A stretch of DNA of 64,000 nt from Sipunculus nudus (GCA_026874595.1 CM049313.1:15313508-15377507); one strand, 5' to 3'; positions 10,981 through 23,214 are shown, counted from the first letter of the stretch. Notes: generated by a model from the letters alone, not told the origin. Program-made: numbers and translations.

Positions 10981-11104
10981 GGGTACATATAAAAGCGTTC
11001 CTATTAGTCTCGCCAGTGAAGCTTGCTTTATTGGTAAAGCGGGGAGAGCGGGCGACTTGTTTGCAAGCCCTGTGTTTTCAATCATACTGATCGCCCGGGT
11101 AATT
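10981..11104 (+). repeat. SINE-like repeat, diverged copy (pair with 23564)
   Basis: The segment shares with 23564-23680 an ordered set of blocks: CATATAAAA, then GTCTCG, AGTGAAGC, CTTT, AAGC, and a closing TCAAT...GATCG.CCC. Here the B-box-like end reads GTTTTCAATCATACTGATCG and is badly decayed. Confidence 0.5.
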
Positions 11105-11127
11105 GTTTTTTCATCCTCTTACATACA

Positions 11128-11131
<4 letters not shown>

Positions 11132-11182
<51 letters not shown>

Positions 11183-11190
11183 AGAGAGAG
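11132..11190. repeat. (TA)24 microsatellite with a short (AG)5 tail
   Basis: An uninterrupted TA run at 11132-11179 is followed by AGAGAGAGAG. Confidence 0.98.
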
Positions 11191-11598
11191 ATAGTATTAT
11201 GCTGCCTGAACGATATATGTGATATTGTGTTATTTTTACAGCTTTATCGTTTCCTATACACCTATTACTAATTTCTATACCAAGGCTGTAACTACTTTTT
11301 TCATTTTTTTGCACTTGTATGCACATAATGGTTTGGAGCAATATGAATTTATAGAGGTCAAGGCACAGCGAGATGACTTTTTATGATTACCAGACACGCA
11401 ATAATTTTAGTTTGCTGGAAGTATGGTGCACTGTATTTGTTGTGACCTACGACCTGGTCCTCGAGAGGTTACTTTCCCACACACAGCAGGGTGACAAGTC
11501 ATTTATGCAAAGTGAATCAGGTCTAGTACATTAAATTGTTATAGGAGGTCCTTTCTCGTCAGAAGTCTTCAAAATGTTATTTTGGATTTTCTGTATTC

Positions 11599-11625
11599 AT
11601 ATATATATATATATATATATATATA
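11599..11625. repeat. (AT)13 microsatellite
   Basis: A perfect AT dinucleotide run. Confidence 0.97.
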
Positions 11626-11820
11626 CGTTTCAAAAATTTATTTTCTCCTATTTTAGGACACAACTGATAACCATACAGGTTAGATTTTGAAGGTGTGAGT
11701 TCAGTGGTTTGTAGCAAATTTACTGTTATGATTCTCGCCTGCGGTTCTTTTCCTGAATCCTGTCGTAGTCCTTGCTTTCTGAGGAAAATACAATCTGCAA
11801 CTGTGTCCAATTAAGCTGTG

Positions 11821-12133
11821 AGGCCAAAAAAAAATAAAAAGTTATGGTTCTCGGGCACTTTTTTTCAGAAGTCAATGCGGGCGGGCGGTATTTAATTTTT
11901 TACATTTTTTTTGTATATTACAATAAAAATGACATATGATCAGAGAAAAGCATGAGAATAACCATTTTTTTCTGCTAAACAGGAAAAAACACTACATAAC
12001 AAAGAAAATCGTATCAAAATTGTATTATTTTATCTTCTAGTTGGATGAAAACCAAAATAAAAATGTTTGATGCGTGGGGTTAAAATTGATGCGGGCGGTG
12101 CCTGAGAACCATACCTTTTATTTTTTTTGGCCT
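11821..12133 (-). mobile_element. AGGCC-family MITE, copy 2
   Basis: It has the same ends as the copy at 5454 but lies inverted. The left end carries GGGCACTTTTTTTCAGAAG followed by ATGCGGGCGGGCGG. The right end carries GATGCGGGCGGTGCCTGAG and ATACCTTTTATTTT..GGCCT. The AT-rich centre shares the 'pyrimidine-TCTTC..GA' stretch of the other copies. TA follows the right end; the left flank is TG, so a clean duplication is not shown. Confidence 0.75.
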
Positions 12134-12515
12134 TACTGTTTACTGTTATATTACATGAGAGCAGTGTGTATGATGCAATATATGTAGGCGGGTGTGTTCC
12201 GATTGCTGTGCCAATTACTATGTGTGCTCCGAACGTGACACATTGAAGGCTGTTTGCTCTTCTGTTGATATAGCTCATGCTAACCACTTTATCACGCATT
12301 GTCCCATTGGCAATTTTCACAACTATGGCGGACATAATGGCGGAAAGCACACAACTCATTTGGACCAGAATTTCTATTTGAAAAGAGTCTACTGCATCAT
12401 TTTTATGTTTATAATACAATGGAAGTATTGTCCGGCAAAATTCGGATACTGTAGGTGCCTTTTACCTGTAATAATACTGATAAATGTACCTCTTCTGTTC
12501 CACTTGCTGTTAATG
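12134..12515. other. Unassigned DNA
   Basis: Long open frames occur on both strands (129 codons on minus ending inside the MITE, 116 codons on plus). Mutual overlap and overlap with a transposon make both unlikely to be genes. Confidence 0.4.
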
Positions 12516-12828
12516 TGGTTGGCTCCATATTCGTGGCGTTAAATTTCGCGATCTTTCAATCAGTTCAAATGTTTTGCGAGCGTTTAATTTCCGCGATCTG
12601 GCCATATGAAAAACGTACACAAAATAAAGCATTATCATATGAATTAAATTTATAATATAACTGCGCAAGATCTTAATAAAATTTAGACAAATAAACATCA
12701 AAAGAGTTAAAATAATTATTCATTAATGAAGGATAATTATAAAAATCTGAAATCATTTATAATAGCAATCTATGAATAAACAAGATCTTATTATTTTTGG
12801 TACACATCAATCATTTACCTTTCGACTT
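12516..12828 (+). mobile_element. CGCGAA-type MITE, copy A
   Basis: From GTGGTTGGCTCCATATTCG onward the segment aligns with 58259-58542: TATTCG(T/C)GG, TTTAATTTC-CGCGATCT, then an AT-rich middle with ATTTATAAT and AAATCTATGA, then CATCAATC.TTT.CCTT. The far terminus seen in the second copy (GCGATCGCGAATTTAAAACC) is missing here, so this copy is probably truncated on the right. Confidence 0.55.
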
Positions 12829-14347
12829 GTCTTCCAAAAGGGACTCGAAACGAAAAAGGACACCACAGTTTGTATGCCAACTGGGAATTTTATGGGGAAG
12901 GCCGCTCTTGCTTGATCCTGGTAAACGAAGGCAAACTGGGCTGTCACCGGCTAGGACAATATTTTTTCTTAGTGTAAAGCTTACGTTGATTCCAGCTGAG
13001 ATATATCAGGTCATAAACACATTATACATGTAGTTCATAACATGGAAAAAGGAGAGCACACGGAGAGGAACGCATTCATAATCTTTACCAAATGATGACG
13101 TAATATTAAAGATAGCAGTCAGCCGGTGGAATCTCTGTGGTTATATAGTTACTGTACTGTTATCCGGTGCTTTTGAAGCGGGTGGTCGAATATACATTTT
13201 TCTATTTTGGTTGATTTTCAGGTTGATTTACTGACAACCCTAACTCAACAGTTTGACAGCCTGTTGTTTTTATTGGAATGGTTGTCTGACGTGATCAAAT
13301 ATATAATAAGAAAATAGATATATGATTGAAACATACCACATGCAATCATATAGGAATAAACATTCAGAGTAAACTCTCAAGTCGCTACAAACGATAATGT
13401 TTTAATGACATGTACAGAAACGTGCTTGCCGTCAGGTCCCCAGTTCAGAACATGTTTCGGGCTCAGTAGCAGGGTTTACTGTATAAATATTTACTGGAAC
13501 TCAGTCTTTTAACATGCAGAGCAGGTCAGGGGGCTTTTGTAGAGGAGGGGCTTCGGCGAATTGTTACAACAAAACAAGTGTATAACATACATTTTGGTAA
13601 ATGTTTAAGTGTAAACGTCACATATGCTTCTGTTCATTTAACAAAGAAATCCAAAATGTGAGAAATATTACAGCCAATAATAAAGTGGAAATGATATAAA
13701 ATGCAAGAGTATTAATATCATTACTCAATTTAGTTTTTGAGTTTCAAAGTTATATCCGCAAGTCTTTTTAATCGATTATTCTTATTTTGCGCATGAAGCA
13801 CTCTTTTCCCCAGGGCAGCTAAACGGATATGTAAATAGAAGATAACTTAAGTTCTGACGTTTTAATGTAATTTTATTTTAAATCCACATGTTCACCGTGA
13901 TGTAAGCGCCAGCTGCACGGGGTCAAATTGCCATCTTATCTGTGCATTTATCTGATATATCATAAGTTATCATATCTGGGTCAATTCAGTAATCAAACAC
14001 GAAATTTTCTTCCATCAACAAAACATGTATCTGATCTGTATGCTTCTGTTTGCTGAGGATACTCGCCTGCAAAGCCGAACGTGTCTACTTACGGCAAAGT
14101 TGGGCGCCGCCTATTTGAGCAGGAAACGAACCGCCAGGTGCGCTCTGACAGAAAGTGGTAGAGACATGCAGAAATAAAAGCTGTGACGCACCGCTCTAGA
14201 ACATAGGAATCCGGCACTGTGTGGACAATATGTCCAACCCTCTAGTTTATGGTTCATTAACGTTATACGCTTCTCCAAAAGCAAAGACCATTTATTGAGC
14301 GGCTAGAAGTTTTACGCCTGTGTTGTTTAAACACACCAGGTGTTTAA
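12829..14347. other. Unassigned DNA
   Basis: No repeat or gene was recognised. The composition becomes somewhat more balanced (more CpG) over 14040-14350, just ahead of the exon candidate. Confidence 0.4.
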
Positions 14348-14348
14348 G

Positions 14349-14459
14349 TGGACCGTCGAGCGGCCGTTTATGCTTTGTTTACAGAGGATGTGTGCGTGGC
14401 GGAGTTTACACTGCCCGCGGATAGCCTTGAATCTGGGGATATTGAAACCTTACAGTCAG
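14349..14459 (+). CDS. Weak candidate coding exon with a consensus splice donor
   Basis: The frame gtg-gac-cgt-cga (from 14348) reads VDRRAAVYALFTEDVCVAEF and then an acidic stretch ending ...LESGDIETLQS. It stops exactly at CAG|GTAAGT (donor at 14460-14465), a perfect consensus. It has no in-frame ATG and an in-frame TAA lies just upstream (14345-14347). It would therefore need to be an internal exon using an acceptor such as TTTAAG|TG at 14348, which has a weak pyrimidine tract. I recognise no domain, and the overlapping +1 frame is also open to the same donor. A chance GTAAGT is quite possible. Confidence 0.2.
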
Positions 14460-14465
14460 GTAAGT

Positions 14466-14871
14466 CATTTGATGTTATGGCTTCTTCACTTGAAAACTTT
14501 ATTTCGTATATGGATTTGGCCAGGTTCAGTGGATGAACAGACATTTTTTTCCTTAGTTTTCAAAGTTTTTTTTCGCTAAAAATCGAATAGATTTGCGTAA
14601 AAATGTATATTATCGCCACAGATTCATTTTTATTGCATCGTCCGTCACACCATTTTAGTCACATTTGCGTACTTGACCAGCTCTCCGATGTATATGATCA
14701 GTCTAAGGCTCAACGGTCATATCACCAAGTTAATTTATGATAGACAATTGTCAATTAAAATTGCCAATTAATTGTATGAATGCGGTATTTGTTTCATGAA
14801 AAAAATGCATTTTAATGTGTTTATGAATTGTATACATGGTCAAGTAGGATGATCATGTTTGATCGGATGTT
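14466..14871. other. Unassigned AT-rich DNA after the exon candidate
   Basis: No gene or repeat was recognised. If the preceding exon is real, this would be the start of its intron. Confidence 0.3.
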
Positions 14872-15650
14872 GAACCGGGTGTAGCGATTTCAGATTTCCC
14901 CCCTTTCAGATTACCGGGGTTAATCTGAAATCGATTCCAGAATACCCCCTCCAATTTCAGATTACCCCCCCCCCCCCAATAAAAAAATGTTTACTTATGT
15001 TTATTTAGAAACTGATCTTATACAATAACTTAAGTAACATACGTGGATATTGCAGAGAATCGAACTGATGCGAAATACTTTTTTGGTACATACTTTTATT
15101 GAGTTTACTAAAAATCAATCAAAATACTGGTGAGTTATTGTTGCGATATCGATGGTTATTGGACGGACCGACATAAATGCCAGTACTACAATACGATCCG
15201 TCTATAAGACGGGCGGTAAAAATCTGAAAAAGTATAAATATCAAGTAAGTGTGACCAAAACCTGACCAGTTGAGGACATTCATAAGACACACCTGTCAAG
15301 TTAATTAAAATGGTATGTGAGTAACGTTTTTGAGGTCTTACGTGTTATGAAGTGGTTTCGGACAGAGAGACACATGTACGGCCCGACGGAGCTGACCACT
15401 ATATCACCAGCCAGCTGAGGATGATGTTCATATATATATCAGGAGCGGCGAGCTCCTACTTACACAAAAATTAGTCATATTAGCTTGATCAGCGAGGGGA
15501 GTAATCTGAACAGTAGGGGATAATCTGAAATCAGGTTCAGGCTACCCCGTGGGTGGGGGGGGGGGGGGGGGGGGGGGTAAACTGAAAGGGGGGGGGGGGG
15601 GGTAATCTGAAGTCTTTCCACCGGGGTTCCTGGCATTTTTGGACACCGGG
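14872..15650. mobile_element. Foldback element with TTTCAGATTACCCC modules
   Basis: The left end has ACCGGGTGTAGCGATTTCAG, then repeated TTTCAGATTACC(CC) modules (14895-14975). The right end carries the inverse, GGGGTAATCTGAA, repeated with long G tracts (15555-15577 and 15588-15602) and closes TTCCACCGGGG. The two ends are inverted repeats enclosing about 500 bases of unrelated AT-rich DNA. It has no coding capacity. A sequence matching the left end recurs alone at 22885. Confidence 0.6.
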
Positions 15651-17982
15651 GCGGCATAGGGAAAATATTTGGAATTATAACACATTTATACAGTTAAATT
15701 ATTATTAAACTATTATTAAAATATTCATACAATGAATTTGCATTTTGCAAAACCATAAATCTACATGGAACGCGCTTCAATTTGCTTTCACTTATTGGTA
15801 ACATTTTAAACATTTTGTACCGTGGGAAAGAGGTATCGACTCATGTCCCTGTAACCCTTTTCTACAATAAGGGGGCACTCATATTTAGACTTGTTTTTCA
15901 GTCTGCGTCTAAATGTAACCCTATCGTACCCAGAATTTCTCATAGATTCCCTTCTCCCTACGCCCATCATATAAATTCTTCGCCCCAAGGATTAGCAAGA
16001 GCCAACAGAAGTCTTTACTCATGAGGCTTGGGGCCCCGCTGTGCTGGATTTTTAGACTTGAACTGAAGAATGGTGATATGTTGCTCTGGTGGCCGCAGAA
16101 AGTTACGCCTTTCAACGTCAACTTGATAAACGACCGTAGTTATGAAACACAATCAGTGTATAGCTGGCCCTTGGAGTATATACATCTACAAGAAATTGAT
16201 ATTGCTGTCGGCGAGGAGATCTCATCCTAGAATTTAGTTACATCAGAAACCAAACTTAAACATCTGATTAGTCGGCTCAGTTATGCACGATTTAATTTTT
16301 TCCATTTGTAATGTAAATTTTTATTGCCAATAGGGTAAATAAAATTACCTATTATAATTCTTAAATCTTATATTATCACCTTAGATATTTGTCTTATACA
16401 GAAAATATCAATTCTTGACCATTTTGAGAGGGAAATTAAACTTTATAACGTCTATAATATTTTTTTCAAATCTGAGGGCTTGCAATTTCATATAATTCGA
16501 GCAATCTGATGGCTTCGAGTGTAGTTTATGTTTTCTTAAGTGCAGCAAAATTCTCATTTATAAATAATATTCCGTGATTAATTCGGTTTATGCTTATTGG
16601 TCCCCTTAAATATTCAGACCTGACAGTATCAGTTAACCTGGATGCGTTCAATGAAGTTAATGCTATTTACAGTACGTACACATACGGTTCTGTTAGGTTT
16701 CATATTTCTTCGCCAAATAAAAAGGTTCTCAGTATTGCAAAATAGCCATCCAGCTAAAGGCAAGAAATAGCTCAAAGACGTGACGTGAAATAGTAAATAC
16801 AAAAGGAGAAAGAAGAGGGTAGATGAGAGGAAAATCCAAATTGTAAGAAGGGGTAGGGAGTTACCTCGTGGATAGGGTCAAGCAAACGTCAAAAATTAGA
16901 TTTGGTTGTACAATTATAAATATATATTTTGCACAAACTGAATCTAAAAAAAACATTCTTTCTATATAGTTTTCCACCCAATTATATCACTGTGATATTT
17001 GTTAAAAGTTTCAGCCCAGTTTACTTCGCAGCGACGCAAAGTTTAGGAAAAACTTCTATGACAAAAAGAAATCTTCATTTCAACAAAAAATTGTTGCGAG
17101 CAATATTTTTTTAAAAGAAAAGAATAAAGACAACGTGTATGGTTAGATTTATGTCGTTTCTAAACATAGTCCATGTTTATGTCTATCACACTTCCACCAG
17201 CCCAACACATCAGGGGCCAGATTGTTCTGGATATAAAAAAAAACTATTTGATGATACGTTGGTCTGAAATTCAGGCGTTTGACTTATACGCTGAACTTTC
17301 CAGGTATGTCCCCGTCGAAGCATCAAAGATGACACGGTTATATCTCGATAACCTCACAGACATACACTCTAATATCTGAATGAAAGGTTATATGTCTTCT
17401 GGAATATTGCCTTACCCCGTGCATAGAAAACATTAAATACAGAAAGCTATATAATAACATGTCATTCTTATAATATTGTATAGATAAATTCATCGGCGTT
17501 CAATAGTTAGTGCCGCTACCAAGCTATGGACCTATATTTTTAAGATAATTTGGATGAGTGTGTGTGTATATACGAAGCACAGACAAATAAAAATAACAGC
17601 TGTTTAAAATATTTATAAGTAATATCATCCAATACCAGCATATACCTATTGTTAAGGGACTGAGGGCAGTAATACTATCAGAACTAATATTTACTTTGTG
17701 GGCTATAATACAGCCTACCCGGTGCTGTTATACTGCCAACAATGCTGGTGTCTGGTGTAAGCTGTATAAGACAGAATGAAAAATATTACAATGAGGCATT
17801 ATACTGTGAATCATTACGGGTTGGTGCGGGCCTTTATGCGGGGTATATGTCCAGAAACTTTACACGTAGAATGTCCTTGACCACCAGCAGTAACGTGTCA
17901 GACCATGATGAATGCACGCTAGGCACCAACAAATTGCTCCAAAGCGGGGTTTTCATACATCCAGGGGGTTCATGTTATCGGA
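15651..17982. other. Unassigned DNA
   Basis: Open frames overlap on both strands around 15782-16230 (up to 80 codons) without recognised domains. The rest is AT-rich and repeat-poor as far as one can see by eye. Confidence 0.4.
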
Positions 17983-18560
17983 GGGGGGGGGGGGGGTCGG
18001 TTAACTGGGGTAGTCGTCCTAGCAGTATGGTCGATGGCGTCCTGTTCGCAAGGTGGTTTCAGAGCGAAGTTGTCGTGTCAGCGATGTGGTTGTTATAGCC
18101 GAGGAGTTAGCGAGGTAGTCGTGTTATTGAGGCGGTTGGGCTACTGGGGTGGTCGTGATAGCGGACTTTGTGTCTGTTATCGAGATGTTCATACTAGTAT
18201 TACCTAAGTGATCATGTTAGCTGGGGTGGTCACGTTCGCGGGGAGGTCTTTTTACGAGAACGGTCATGTAAACGGGTGGTTGTGTAGCCGGGGCGGTTGC
18301 GTGATCCGGGTAGCCGTGTTACCTTGGTTTTCCAGTCGGTTCTAGCGGGATAGTGATATATGTATGATGATTATAATTTAGAGGGAAATGTTGGTCGAAT
18401 TACCTAACTGATTTCATAGTGAGGTGTTCGTGGTACCGTGGTGGTTCTGAGGTGATTGTCAAAACACGGTGGTGTGTTACCAGTGTGGTCGTATTTATGG
18501 GTGGTCGTAATATTTGGTGGTTGTGTTAGCGGAATGGCCTCATTACCGGTGCGCTCTTGT
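17983..18560. repeat. G14 tract and degenerate GGTGGTCGTGTTAGC minisatellite
   Basis: A 14-G run (17983-17996) opens a region in which GGTGGTCGTG, GTTAGCGGGG and GTTACCGG-type phrases recur about every 18-22 bases. It becomes more decayed in the middle (18340-18420) and is restored near 18470-18545. The strong G/T bias on one strand explains the long open frame running through its start. Confidence 0.6.
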
Positions 18561-18607
18561 GATATATTGGGTCATGATTAGGCTCTCGGGAACGATCCGG
18601 GAATTAT

Positions 18608-18635
18608 CAAGAGAGAGAAAGAGAGAGAGAGGAAT
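18608..18635. repeat. Short imperfect (GA)n tract
   Basis: AAGAGAGAGAAAGAGAGAGAG-type sequence. Confidence 0.85.
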
Positions 18636-18814
18636 GAAGTGAGAGCAAACATTTTCTAAGGATTAATAAAGTTGAACATGATTAGGGGGTACATACTCCA
18701 CTAGATGTTATTAAACGATCCGTACTATATAGAAAAGTTTTAGAAATCAGGATGTCACAACTCCTCGTGTCACGTGGTCCGAATTCATCGGTATCATATT
18801 CATCTTTTTTTCTG

Positions 18815-18995
18815 CTTGTATGCATGTCATTTAGTGTCATTCCTGGCGTTTCCTTTCAGACGTGTCATTTTTATCTCGTGACGTCTGCTTTTAGTCGTGT
18901 CATATGACACTATCTTGTCGTTCACGTCATTTTGACACTTTTTTGACTATTTTCTTTTATAATATGTCATAATTCTCATTATCAAGCACACGTCA
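18815..18995. repeat. Degenerate GTGTCAT-rich short-period repeat
   Basis: GTCAT/GACGT-type words recur throughout: ATGTCATTTAGTGTCATTCC, CGTGTCATTTTTATC, CGTGTCATATGACAC, CACGTCATTTTGACAC, ATGTCATAAT, ACGTCATG. Several are inverted relative to each other, so the stretch can fold. There is no clear fixed period. Confidence 0.45.
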
Positions 18996-20034
18996 TGTTG
19001 CAGAGGTGCTTGGAACTGCGTAGTAATAACACACGTATACCTACGGAAGCCTCCAGTAAATATTAATCAGTCAAGGAACAAATTCCCTTACCTTGTGCGG
19101 AAAGCCACCCATACTATGGTATGATAGTATTCTATTTTATCTTATCAGAACAAAAGTATAATCTAAATTAATGCATAATTCTGTATAGACTTGTTTTAAC
19201 TCTGCCTTATTTACAGTCGATTTAAACGAACCAGTTTTTTAACGGTAACAGGACTCAAAATGGGGTAATTCTACAGTAACACGGGAATGTTTGTGTGGTA
19301 TTAACATTATTATTCTCATATACCAAATGTATTTGTTTCAAACAGAAAAGGCGACGCATCCTTATGAAACTCTCATGTAGCGATTCCTTTCCTCAAATTG
19401 CGTGTACCTTGGCTGATCTCAATCTCACCAGTCTGGTGCGGTGATCCTGAGCAAATTGATAACTCCAAATACGGCTCTTTGACCTGGCGGCACTCGGCTA
19501 CCCTGGGCACATCCGTCACGCGGAAAACCAGGGCGTTACGTCCATATTTGCAATTTTTCTGTCAAACCAATTCTCAAGCTTCTCTAATAGGAGTAGATGA
19601 ATTCCTCAAAATTGCATTGGCATCTATCATTAGTATGTCAGATTTCTTTGTCTCCTCACTTGATCACGATTACAATCATGCCACCTTGTTTTTGCTGTCA
19701 TTTCTGTTTGTTTTGGCGCGGGTTTGACAATATAACGTGATAATCATATTATTCGTCGTTGACATTCCCATCATTATTTGATTTTATTTTGGCGATGTAC
19801 CCGTTCTGCGATGTACTTCACATTCATAATAAGAAGATAACAACAGCTGGAGGAATTGGGTACAAGCAAACCTAGAGAACGAAATTTAAACACATCCAAT
19901 CATAACAAAAAACTATCTATTTTGAATTTATCAGCTGAACAAACGGAGAAGAGTGATAGAAATACAACGCTAAGAAGATTGCCTATAGTTTTTGCCGTTA
20001 ACCTCTACAATCCTTTACATGGTATAGCCAAATA
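18996..20034. other. Unassigned DNA
   Basis: It contains a 109-codon open frame (19398-19727) with no ATG at its 5' end, no recognised domain and no obvious splice signals. Nothing else was identified. Confidence 0.4.
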
Positions 20035-20210
20035 CAGTAGAACCTCCGAATTACGGACACTGACAAGACCGGTCGTTTTCCCCGCAATAGAGAGGTGTTC
20101 TTACTAGGGAGGTTATAGATTTCGGTCCTACTTTCAAGGGACTGTCCATAAGTTGTTGTAAATAAGAGGTGTCCTGAGTACAGAGGCGCCCGTAAGGAGA
20201 GGTTTCACTG
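20035..20210 (+). mobile_element. Pogo/Tigger-like MITE (176 bp), TA target
   Basis: Terminal inverted repeats CAGTAGAACCTCCGAATTAC (left) and, read inward from the right, CAGTGAAACCTCTCCTTACG. TA lies immediately outside both ends (20033-20034 and 20211-20212). CAGT termini with a TA duplication are typical of pogo/Tigger-type Tc1-mariner elements. The interior is non-coding. Confidence 0.75.
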
Positions 20211-21860
20211 TATACATTGGAATATTCGATTCATGTTTAAATACAACTGAGAGTGTATTTCTTTTAGATATGATCTGATTTTCCTTTAAATGTTTAAACT
20301 ATAACAATAACCTGTAACCTTATAATTTCAATAAGATTACGAAAGCCCCCTGCACGGGTTTACGCTTTCCTGTACGGGTTTACTTTCAATAAAAACTGTC
20401 ATAAGATTGCAAAAATCAAACAGTTGTCGAAATGTTTACCCGTGCCTTCATATAGTTCTGGCCCCAGATATATTTCTAATTTGTTTTATAACGAAAGAAA
20501 TAAAATCCATGGTCAATTTTGTGCAGATGGCAGAGACCCCCTTTGATTATGAGGCCCTGGGCTGCAGCTCGCTCAGCCGTTAGTCAGATGCTGCACTTAC
20601 GATCATTCATTCTGTGTTGGTATTTAAGGGGTACCATTTGCGTGATTTCCTTTACCTTTGCGTTTAAATTTAATGAAATTATCACAAATATCGCATAAAC
20701 AGCAGTTTATGGACTTACTTACCGTCACAAACCTTTTTAATTACTTTGTGGAACGTTTACCCATGTTTATGTAACTGATATCCTCTATTTTTTTTTCTTT
20801 TTATTAAGTATTATTAAGTAACTTAATGTCTCAGGTTGGTAAAACAATAGATACAACCTTAAAACCTCTGATTAATACCTCACCAAAGATCTTATAATGT
20901 GCCATGCTTAATGTTAAAAGAATCAATACTTAACTACAACGTTAAGTTAACAAGTTGCGGAGGATTAGTCACAAATAGCTGGGTTGCTAGCATCTTGTTG
21001 TAATTTGTACACCGATATTTCAAGTTATACATCATGTTATACAACATGCTTCTTCATTCAATCGATCATACAGAATGATATATTAAGGCCTCTAATATAT
21101 GATAATTTTAAATTTTATTTCTTTTCATATACATTTTAAACTCTTGTTACATATATTTCTGTGATTTGAATAGCAGAGAACAAGCATCCCGGAAATATAC
21201 TTCAATGTTGTAACAATAATTCATAAATAATTATTATGTGAATTTTTATTCATTTTTTAATCAGTAGGTAGTTGGTCCCGAAACAAAGATAAGTTGATTT
21301 AAATTTTTGAATTGCTTTATGAGTTGTCTATATATGTAATATCATCAGTGACTGGCCTTGTCGTTGGACTGGGCTCATTGAGGGTCATCCTGAAACATGT
21401 GGTCCTGATTTATTGTCAATACACTTGACGCACTCTCAGACAACACAAGTAAAGCGAATTCTCCGATCATCCCTTATGACCAGTACTGTCGTTATTATAA
21501 TGTAATGACTGATACGGAAAAGACTAGGAAGCCATGTTAACTTGATTTGCTTTATGCAAAATTTCTGTTGAATTGTGATGAATGTAATCATACGATACAA
21601 AGCCTATTGTGTTTTCGGGCTTTAATTGCAGGAAGCATGAATTTTCCTGATGTCATAACTTGTTACATCCCACTGTAACTCACCGATATCGGGTGGTTAC
21701 CCATAGCGTTAATCTAGCTTTTTCTCTGTTCCTACGCGTCCAATCGCCGCCAAACTCTCTCTACATGCAGGTTGATTCCTGTCTTGTCGTATATAAACTT
21801 ATTTATTTACATGGATTGTACAAACAGTTTTTAAAAATTATCAAGTCACTCTCCATGGCT
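20211..21860. other. Unassigned AT-rich DNA
   Basis: A 13-base near-repeat, TG(C/T)ACGGGTTTAC, occurs twice (20351-20363 and 20371-20383), with an inverse GTTTACCCGTG near 20438. No gene was recognised. Confidence 0.4.
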
Positions 21861-22060
21861 CCGATGATGGCTTCGGTAGTCTGTATGGGTTGAGGAAACC
21901 GGAGAAAACCACCGGCCTTGGACGGGCAACTACAACCCACTCTCATAGCATCACCGGGGACAGAACCCGGGTCGCCAGCGGAGAGCCCCGATCGTTTTAC
22001 CGAGCGTTTTACCCCTCGACTGTCCAGACGCCATTGCTGTCAGAGCCCTTGTCAAACCCC
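21861..22060. repeat. Dispersed-repeat fragment (GAGGAAACCGGAGAAAACC)
   Basis: GAGGAAACCGGAGAAAACC, followed by GGGACAGAACCCGGGTCGCC, resembles a repeat head that I remember as frequent in mollusc and fish genomes. There is no second copy in the window, so this rests on memory. The GC content is much higher than in the flanks, and both forward open frames here arise from that. Confidence 0.35.
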
Positions 22061-22884
22061 ATTTCATTGGTCGCAAGCATTTAAAAAAAAGATTAGTCTT
22101 TTATATAGACAAACACCCGGATGTTGCAGGTCATATGTCGGATGTCGGAATTAGGAATAAACCGTTAGTAAGAGCGAATCTCCGAAGTTCTCTTGATATC
22201 TTTTACCATTTTCTCTGCAAAATTACCATTTTACATTTGATGATTTTGCAGTATTTGACAACTAGGCTATAGATGGGAAATAATAAAACTCATGTTAAAT
22301 AAATATATCCATTATATTCAGATTGTGATATTGCAAGTTGAAATGCAATGCAGCAGTTAAAATAATAACAAGAGGATACCGATTGATAGCTAGATCATAA
22401 CGGTATGTTGAGCACGAATAGTAGCGTTTTGCCTCAATAAGACAAGACAAAACACATATATCAAGCAGACTGACTGGAACTGGCTGTCATTAATTTGTTG
22501 CTGCCATTCTCATTGATTCACTGCAAGAAAAGATTGTTGACTTAACGAATCCAAATCAAGTGGAATACTCTCGGGGCATAATATCCAAATAAACGATCAC
22601 TCCTATAATTTAGCGCCTTGGGGTTAACGTCAGCGGCAGGCAGGCAGATCATGACACCCTCTGGAAGATCTAAATTAACATCGCACTGTTCTTCGGAGTT
22701 TAACTGGAGGCTGGTTAATGCTGAGTTATGTGTCAAGGAAAAGCTGAACTGTGCGTCAAAGGAAAATAACTGTATTTTAATTGACTTTTCACACCACCGC
22801 TCAATTTCCGTTAGCAACTTTCGAGACGTGGTTTACCAGTTGATAACTTATTTCGTGCACTTTTTGGATTACACAGGCTTCTGT
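22061..22884. other. Unassigned DNA
   Basis: Two opposed open frames (91 codons minus, 97 codons plus) overlap almost fully at 22542-22911. Neither has a recognised domain. Confidence 0.4.
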
Positions 22885-22950
22885 TATCCGGGTGTAGCGT
22901 TTTCAGATTAACCCCGCTTCAGATTACCGGGGTAACGGGAAATCAATTTA
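22885..22950 (+). mobile_element. Solo end of the TTTCAGATTACCCC foldback family
   Basis: CCGGGTGTAGCGTTTTCAG, then a second CAGATTACCGGGGTAA module, match 14874-14936 in order and spacing. No inverse partner (GGGGTAATCTGAA) is found within the next 1-2 kb, so this is an isolated or truncated terminus. Confidence 0.55.
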
Positions 22951-23214
22951 AGTGAACGGTTTCCCGGAAGTGGCCGAAACCGAAACCAGTTTCGAATTTT
23001 CGATCGGGCCCTTAATAAATTGTAGGCGAATCCTGTAAAGATAAGTTTGTGTAACGCCTTTGTAACCAATTTATGAGCTTCTTTGTCTACAGACTGTACT
23101 TTAACATGGTACATGTGCCCACCTTGACAAACAGAAAAAAAACCAATGTAACTAAGGTTGGATGGTTGAACATGTGGGAAAGCTGAAAGGTCACTTGTTG
23201 AAAAACGTCATTGC

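Noticed and set aside
12030-12542. Opposed frames of 129 and 116 codons as genes
   Set aside because: They overlap each other, and the minus frame ends inside a MITE; there are no domains or splice signals.
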